Position numbers and translations under genes: made by a program
Source: Termitomyces sp. T153
Lineage: Eukaryota > Basidiomycota > Agaricomycetes > Agaricales > Lyophyllaceae
NCBI GenBank assembly: GCA_018296165.2
Contig: JACKQL020000001.1
Coordinates: 2,232,001-2,296,000, forward strand
Direction of reading: 5' to 3'
DNA length: 64,000 nt
The notes under the pieces: generated by a model
What the model was told of the DNA's origin: nothing
Databases searched by the model: none
What the model saw: only the letters and a program-made list of their open reading frames with translations
Shown here: piece after piece, positions 59,182 through 64,000 of the stretch
Numbering within the stretch: the stretch's first letter is position 1
How the letters are laid out: each line of letters begins with the position of its first letter

Positions 59182-59344
59182 TTACTCTCCCTTCAGCATC
59201 AAGACCCTCAAGACGCAGGGCATGGGTTGGGGTTTGGCGAGGCATGGGAATCAAAGCCAAGTAATATTGGGCATTGGGGGGGGGGCTCCAGGGAAGTGAG
59301 CAGGCTGGAAATGAGGTTGGGGATCCAGGAAGTGGGTCATGACA
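59182..59344 (-). repeat. Extra internal plus LTR-end fragment at the D border
   Basis: 59182-59262 repeats the internal sequence that follows a 3' LTR (ttactctcccttcagcatc, then aaagccaagtaatattg). From about 59265 it jumps to the last 80 bp of an LTR (gggcattggggg.. to gggtcatgaca at 59344). This is the footprint of an LTR-internal-LTR tandem array with most of one internal region and one LTR deleted. Confidence 0.8.
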
Positions 59345-60044
59345 CTGACTCTCACCCAGCTGTTCCCTCACCCAACTCTCCTCCCACTCCTGCTCTGCAG
59401 TGACATACATGGCATGTCACTCCAGCAAAATCAAACATTTCTTGTGCCTAGCACGGCACAGAAGACAGACTGAGGTGTCATGGCAGGACCCCACAGTCAG
59501 CTCATCAAACTTGCACAACTCCCCTTGCCAGGCACAGAGGGTGCACTAGAACAATTGGTCAGCAAATACTGAAAAAAGAGGTAGAGACTCACTGGAGCCT
59601 CATTCTGGCACCATTCTAGGGTCAGAGGACCCTGTGCCCACCCCAGCACCCCCACAAATACCTCCAGCATCACCTGTGCTTGTGGAACCCTCTCCACCTC
59701 CAGAACAACGTAAATGATCCCTGCCCCCAGACTGGGCCTCACAGAATGCCCTGGGGCAACAGGAACTGAATGACCAGCAGGCCCTGACCCCCTCATACAC
59801 AAAGAACCCCTAGAGGAACCCACCACTGCTAAGGACAACTCTGCCAAGCTCAATCAGCAACTGCAGAGCAAGAAAAAACATCACACTCATAATGATGAGC
59901 CATCACCTCCACCTTCCTATGGTCCTGCTGCTATTCAAACTCCCACTGACAGTGCTCATACTCCACCGAGATGGCCACACGATTGTCACCAGAAGGGGGT
60001 GGGGTTGGTGATGGAGAATGCAATGATGGCATGGCAGAAGACAT
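59345..60044 (-). pseudogene. Element A antisense gene, exon 1 and start of exon 2
   Basis: The 5' part of the oppositely oriented gene of A. The TATA-like cattaaaagg (60087-60078) lies 34 bp before ATG 60044. Exon 1 is 60044-59593, the intron 59592-59546 (GTGAGT..TAG, 47 nt), and exon 2 from 59545 opens with the complete cluster C-x2-C-x6-C-x15-C-x2-C-x6-C. A 1-nt loss within exon 1 shifts the frame relative to D. The gene is cut by element D at 59344. Confidence 0.75.
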
Positions 60045-60256
60045 GGCAAAAGTTTGGGAACCCCAGGGTACATCTGACCTTTTAATGACTTGGGAAGAGC
60101 CCCCTGACAAATAGCAGCCATGCTTTGACTTTGTTTCCCCACACTGCCGCTGCTTGCTGTGGTTTGATCAATATTACTTGGCTTTGATTTCTATGCCCTG
60201 CTAATCCTCAACCTGTGCCCTGTGTCTTGAGAGTCTCAACACTGAAGGGGGGGTAA

Positions 60257-61405
60257 TGTCATGACTTGCTCCCTGGACCCCTGACATTGTTCCCAGCCCA
60301 CTTGCTTCCCCAGAGTTCCCCCCCCCCCAGTGCTCTGATGAACCCCCCAACCCTCATATACCCTCTGCACCCACTCCAGGTAACTCCAATGCTTCTCTAG
60401 CAAACCCCAACAGCCCCCTGGCCCACTCTGATGCCTTCTCTGCAGCCGTCAACACTTCCCCTAACTATCCTGAGCCTCAAGAACCCTCCATTCCTGACTC
60501 CATCATATGTCACCAGCTCATCACCCTGGTTCACTCAACCTACTCCAGAGTACCACAATGACCTTGGGACAACCCACATTCTCAGCTGATCCCATCAGAA
60601 TATCACCATGGCCCACCCCCTGATCACAACCAATACCCGTTGACCCCACACAGCTCTGCCAAGCCCTGCCACCATACCCACTGTCCCCCAGAGCTCTCCA
60701 GTAGTCAGTATATAAGTTGTAGAGTAGCTCCTCATACTCTAGTCTTGATATTACCTATTGCTTAACATTACCTATGGTCTGATTGTTTCTGTCTTGTGTC
60801 ATGTTTCCTCTTCTCTCAGTCTCCCAGTCTTGTCTTGTCTCTATCTCTGTTATTGTTCTTGTTATTGTTTTGTACCTCTGCCTGAATCTATTTTTGTTCT
60901 TGTCTCAATCTCATCTTGACTCTGTTTTGCTCCATTCAACTCCATCTCATCTTGTTTGATTCCATTTCCATTATTGTGTCCAATTTCTCTCAACCTTACA
61001 TCCTTACAAACTCCATGCTTACAATTACAACCCCTGACCATTCGTTAAACCAACTCCAGACCTCACTACTCAATCAGTTCTGAAAGCTATCAACCTCTGT
61101 TGATCCCCCATCAAACTCCAGCTCCACTCCCATCACTTGTGTAGCCCCCACTTACTCTGTGCCTACAGTACTCGCTTCCAGACTTGTACCTGATGCCCCA
61201 TCAAGTCCACCCCTTCCCCCGCAACTCATTCTAGACTCCTCCAGACCACCCCAGACTTGTTCAGATCACTCCCCATTGCTTATCCTCCCAAGTCCCCCAC
61301 ATTTAGGACCTCTCCAAGTGCCCAGTTATCAGTGCAGGGAATCACATTCACCTAGTAAGGATTTGCCCAGTGTAGCTGAGCCCCCATGGTCAGCAGAACC
61401 TGACA
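60257..61405 (+). repeat. Element A 3' LTR (1149 bp)
   Basis: Preceded by the polypurine tract gaagggggggtaa (60244-60256). It has the same length and ends as the 5' LTR, with scattered C/T and G/A differences. Confidence 0.92.
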
Positions 61406-61410
61406 GTCCC
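61406..61410. repeat. Element A target duplication, right copy GTCCC
   Basis: GTCCC directly after AACCTGACA, 29.1 kb from its partner. It shows the two outer LTRs belong to one insertion. Confidence 0.88.
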
Positions 61411-62067
61411 CATCATGGGAGCCAATCACATACAGAGGTAGGATACCACTTGTCTTGATGAAATATGCTGCTGGTGTTGTATGGGATGCATGCCAGCTGA
61501 TGAAGATCAAGTCAATGATTCAGGGAGATCCATAATTAGGAAGATAAGGGTACAGATCATCAGTAGTGGAGAATTGAAGTTGTGCTGATAAGAGATGGTG
61601 GATTTTTTGCAACCTTGGGGGTTTGAACAGTTGTTCATGGTGCAAACTCTAATTCCCCTTGTCAGTGTCTGTCAGGGTGCAATGGCAGACACACAATGGA
61701 GATCACTACTCCATCGCCCCCCCCCCCCCGGGAAATCTGGAAGTCATCAAAAAAATAGGAAAACAGGGAGATTGATGCTCAGTGAGAAGTTGCTGTTAGC
61801 TATTGAGTAATAATGAGGATGATTTCCTATTCACTATTGAGTCTGTTCTCTTCACCTGGAGAGCAATGTCAAGATTAGCCCCTGAGGGGCTATACACTCT
61901 GATTGCTCTCAAGGTGTAGTGTGCACATGATTGATGCAACAAGCAACCTCATTGATCTCATGGAAACGAAGTTTTAATCCGAACAATTGATTGTCTTCAA
62001 ATTCAGGCAAAGTTCAGGCAAAAAGTTTATTCACAATGACAACTGTAGGCTAGGCTTGCGAGATAAT
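61411..62067. other. Spacer between element A and the alpha-galactosidase gene
   Basis: About 650 bp. The left part carries the second half of the imperfect tandem pair that A split. A run of C (about 61720-61730) and an A-rich stretch are present. No coding content. The part near 61900-62067 is downstream of the alpha-galactosidase stop and probably holds its 3' untranslated region. Confidence 0.5.
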
Positions 62068-64000
62068 TCAGTCCATCATCGTCAGAAGATAAGCCACTGT
62101 ATCATGAGCTGCTACATTGACTGAGAAGTTGGCAGTTGCCGCATAAGTGCCAGACAAATCAGTCCCAGTCCACATGTCGTGAAATTTCCATGTGCCACCT
62201 GTCCCAATACCTGGGACATTGGACAATGTGAACGTCTTAGTCGCTGCTCCGGATGAGGTGTTGATTATGAATACATGAATTCCTTTGGACGATGCGCCTG
62301 AGTAGTATTCCGGAGGCGTGGTTGTGGGTGTGGTTGTGGTTGCTTCGAAAGGAGTTGCTGCGGTTCCTATAGTAGTGTCTTGGTGGAAAGCAAGCAGTTC
62401 GGCATTCTTGATAATGGCTAGTTGAGTGATATTGAGTAAGCTCAACTGATCGATGGGTTAATGAAAGCGAACACAAAAAGGAAGTGTAACTGACATCGGT
62501 TCCGCTGCAAATCACCAATTCAGTGAGGAGAAGTAGATAAAAGATTAATAGGGCTCACAGCAGTATAGGACTCTTGAGGAAAGCCCAAGCAGCAAAATGA
62601 GTGCGTTGTTCTTGAATTGTCAAAGCACCATTACCTGATTCATGTTACATATGGGTTAGATATATTTGCCAACAACGGGAGGGTTTCGCGCACCAATCTC
62701 CATCATATCCATATCATTGTGCGCATAGAACGTTGTGGCCGAGATGTGAGCAACGTTGATGTTAATGATAGATGTAATATACGACCATGTCGGGCTTAAA
62801 TAGACAATGATTAGAAAGGCCGGCAAAGGTGGGGAGGGGTTGTTTCTAACCCTGAATCACCAGACATTCTCCATGAATGACCCTACTCAGTGGTCGTCAG
62901 AAAAGAGCATGCCAAGCAACCGGACTCCAGCTGAAGTGGGTTGGCATACCACTTTGGCGCCCCATTCCCAAACATTTGCCGCTCCCCAGTCACATATTTC
63001 AAATTGAATCGGGCGTGGCTGTGCTGCTAATTCTGCACTGTTAAAGCCACAGGTTTGTTTTGATCATCCTCGGATCATCCATTGAACGAGCACGAGGAAA
63101 AAGAACTGACCCCATCTGTCTGTATCGAATAGCAGTGTTAGAATTACTGGGCTTATATGAGATTTTTACCAGAGAAAAACGAGCTATACCCACTAATAAT
63201 TTCCATCGGGCGGCTTCAGTGTTTATCAATAACTGCTCATAGACATCCTCCGAGTCAGGAAAGTAAGGCACTAGTACTTACGTAGACGTCAGTCCAATTC
63301 GCAGGCACATTGCAATTATCTTATATCAGTCAAAAGAAAGAACACAAGACATGACAGGAAGGTCCAACCATATTTCAGATAATCGATGCCCCAATCATTG
63401 AAGGTTGCGGCATCGAGGGCTTCTGTGCCGAGGGAACCAGGATATCCTGCGCAGGTCGCTGTTCCAGCATCACTGAAAGACACCGCGTTTGAAATTGGTC
63501 TAGTATCATGAACTACTGACATACCTGTAGATTCCGCTTTTAAGACCAAGCGCATGGATTTTGGTGGCAAGGGAAGCTATGCCACTGGGGAACTTATTTA
63601 GATCGGGTACCATTCTCCCGGTGGTAGAATCACGCATCATGCTTGCCCAGCAATCCTAACAGGTATAAGTGCGACAAATATCAAGGACAATCAATGGTTT
63701 ACATCAATGTTAACATACTCGTAACCGACATCCTTGAGGCCAAGCGAAACGATCTGATTGGCGGCGGCTAAAATTTTTGTCTCGTTGATATCTTGAACAC
63801 AAGTCATGTCAGCAGTGTTACTTTAACACAGATAACGCTCGTACTGCATCTGTAGGCATTCCAAGAGTTCCATCTGTTGTATCAGAGCACAACATCATAA
63901 TAAGTATGTAATGAAGCTTTGAGCCTAAGTTTTTGTACCCAAGTGCTGGAAGCCTTCCGGTGAGCTTCGAAGGGGGGGTTGTTGGAGCACTGTCAGCCAA
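62068..64000 (-). CDS. Alpha-galactosidase, GH27 (3' 13 exons; 5' end beyond window)
   Basis: Splicing 64000-63939, 63873-63845, 63791-63703, 63655-63525, 63472-63369, 63319-63282, 63151-63111, 63037-62950, 62882-62851, 62794-62694, 62634-62559, 62504-62495 and 62445-62068 gives 392 codons plus TGA with no stop. It would hydrolyse terminal alpha-1,6-galactose; family members are usually secreted. Seen: Gly-Trp-Asn-Ser-Trp-Asn-Ala-Tyr near the start, Asp-Asp-Cys-Trp, Ser-Asp-Ala-Gly-Thr, Tyr-Leu-Lys-Tyr-Asp-Asn-Cys with the predicted nucleophile Asp split by an intron, Ser-Trp-Arg-Met-Ser-Gly-Asp with the probable acid/base Asp, and [10 protein letters not shown]. A Thr/Pro run (about 62350-62320) precedes the beta-sandwich domain. 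Signal peptide and true start lie outside. CpG content is normal, unlike the elements next door. The 10-nt exon is the least certain part. Confidence 0.88.

Larger units (their letters stand above)
51835..59344 (-). mobile_element. Element D: non-autonomous sister of A, nested in A
   Basis: Minus-strand element with LTRs at 51835-52892 and 58122-59181 and an extra piece (59182-59344) at its right end. The flanks are CCAAC (51830-51834) and CTGAC (59345-59349), which fit one target CCGAC whose CpG decayed to CA on one side and TG on the other. It carries an intact 13-nt primer site (58109-58121), a gag start, RT/protease fragments arranged as in A, and the antisense gene. It split exon 2 of the antisense gene of A. 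Confidence 0.85.
32277..61405 (+). mobile_element. Element A: non-autonomous relative of E1, split by nested insertions
   Basis: LTRs of 1149 bp at 32277-33425 and 60257-61405 and target duplications GTCCC (32272-32276, 61406-61410) define one plus-strand element of 29.1 kb. Without B (38919-50738 plus one target duplication) and D (51835-59344 plus one), its own length is about 9.8 kb. It keeps the primer site, a gag start, short pieces of protease/RT sequence, the polypurine tract and an oppositely oriented gene. Full gag and pol are missing. D shares the same deleted organisation, so this lineage moved as a non-autonomous family, presumably using proteins from E1-like elements. Confidence 0.9.

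Overview
This window looks like a retrotransposon-choked stretch of a filamentous fungal nuclear genome, most likely a basidiomycete of the Agaricomycete type. The reasons are many introns of about 45-60 nt with GT..AG ends, Ty3/gypsy chromoviruses and a Ty1/copia relic, mutation decay concentrated at CpG, and one clean host gene, a GH27 alpha-galactosidase, at the right edge. No rRNA, tRNA, CRISPR or bacterial-type operon was seen. Species cannot be named from the sequence.

Layout. 1-6.76 kb: old decayed sequence with two blocks of higher-order tandem repeats (2.7-3.3 kb and 3.9-4.9 kb), a truncated LTR and a gypsy protease relic. 6765-17559: E1, a complete 10.8-kb Ty3/gypsy chromovirus on the minus strand, with 5-bp target duplication CCCAC, inserted just upstream of a dead Ty1/copia element (17.6-20.1 kb). 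20.1-22.1 kb: gypsy integrase/chromodomain and protease relics. 22.4-25.0 kb: two solo LTRs of the E1 family, one carrying an inverted duplication. 25.6-30.6 kb: minus-strand gag-like relics. 32277-61405: one 29-kb nested stack. Element A (plus strand, target duplication GTCCC) contains element B (38919-50738, minus strand, target duplication GAATT), which contains solo LTR C (41050-42199, plus strand, target duplication GTGAT). A also contains element D (51835-59344, minus strand, decayed target duplication). 62.07-64.0 kb: the 3' 13 exons of the alpha-galactosidase gene, minus strand, open at the window edge.

How the main element works, as inferred. A TATA box in the LTR lies 32 nt before a 13-nt string (AGTCTTGATATTA). 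That string is the exact complement of the 13 nt directly after the 5' LTR. This is the arrangement of the Tf1/sushi self-priming retrotransposons, in which the RNA 5' end folds back as the reverse-transcription primer. Gag (about 0.8 kaa, one CCHC knuckle) ends at a TAG; pol overlaps it in the -1 frame and encodes two retropepsin-like domains in tandem, reverse transcriptase, RNase H, integrase and a chromodomain.

The most interesting signal is a second gene between the pol end and the 3' LTR, on the opposite strand. It has its own TATA-like box, one phase-0 intron of 47-51 nt at the same place in four copies (E1, B, D, A), a C6 cysteine cluster spaced like a fungal Zn2Cys6 domain starting at the first codon of exon 2, a nuclear-localisation-like basic stretch and a coiled coil. 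The non-autonomous elements A and D have lost almost all gag-pol but keep this gene. All gag-pol copies here are dead, mainly through C-to-T/G-to-A changes at CpG.
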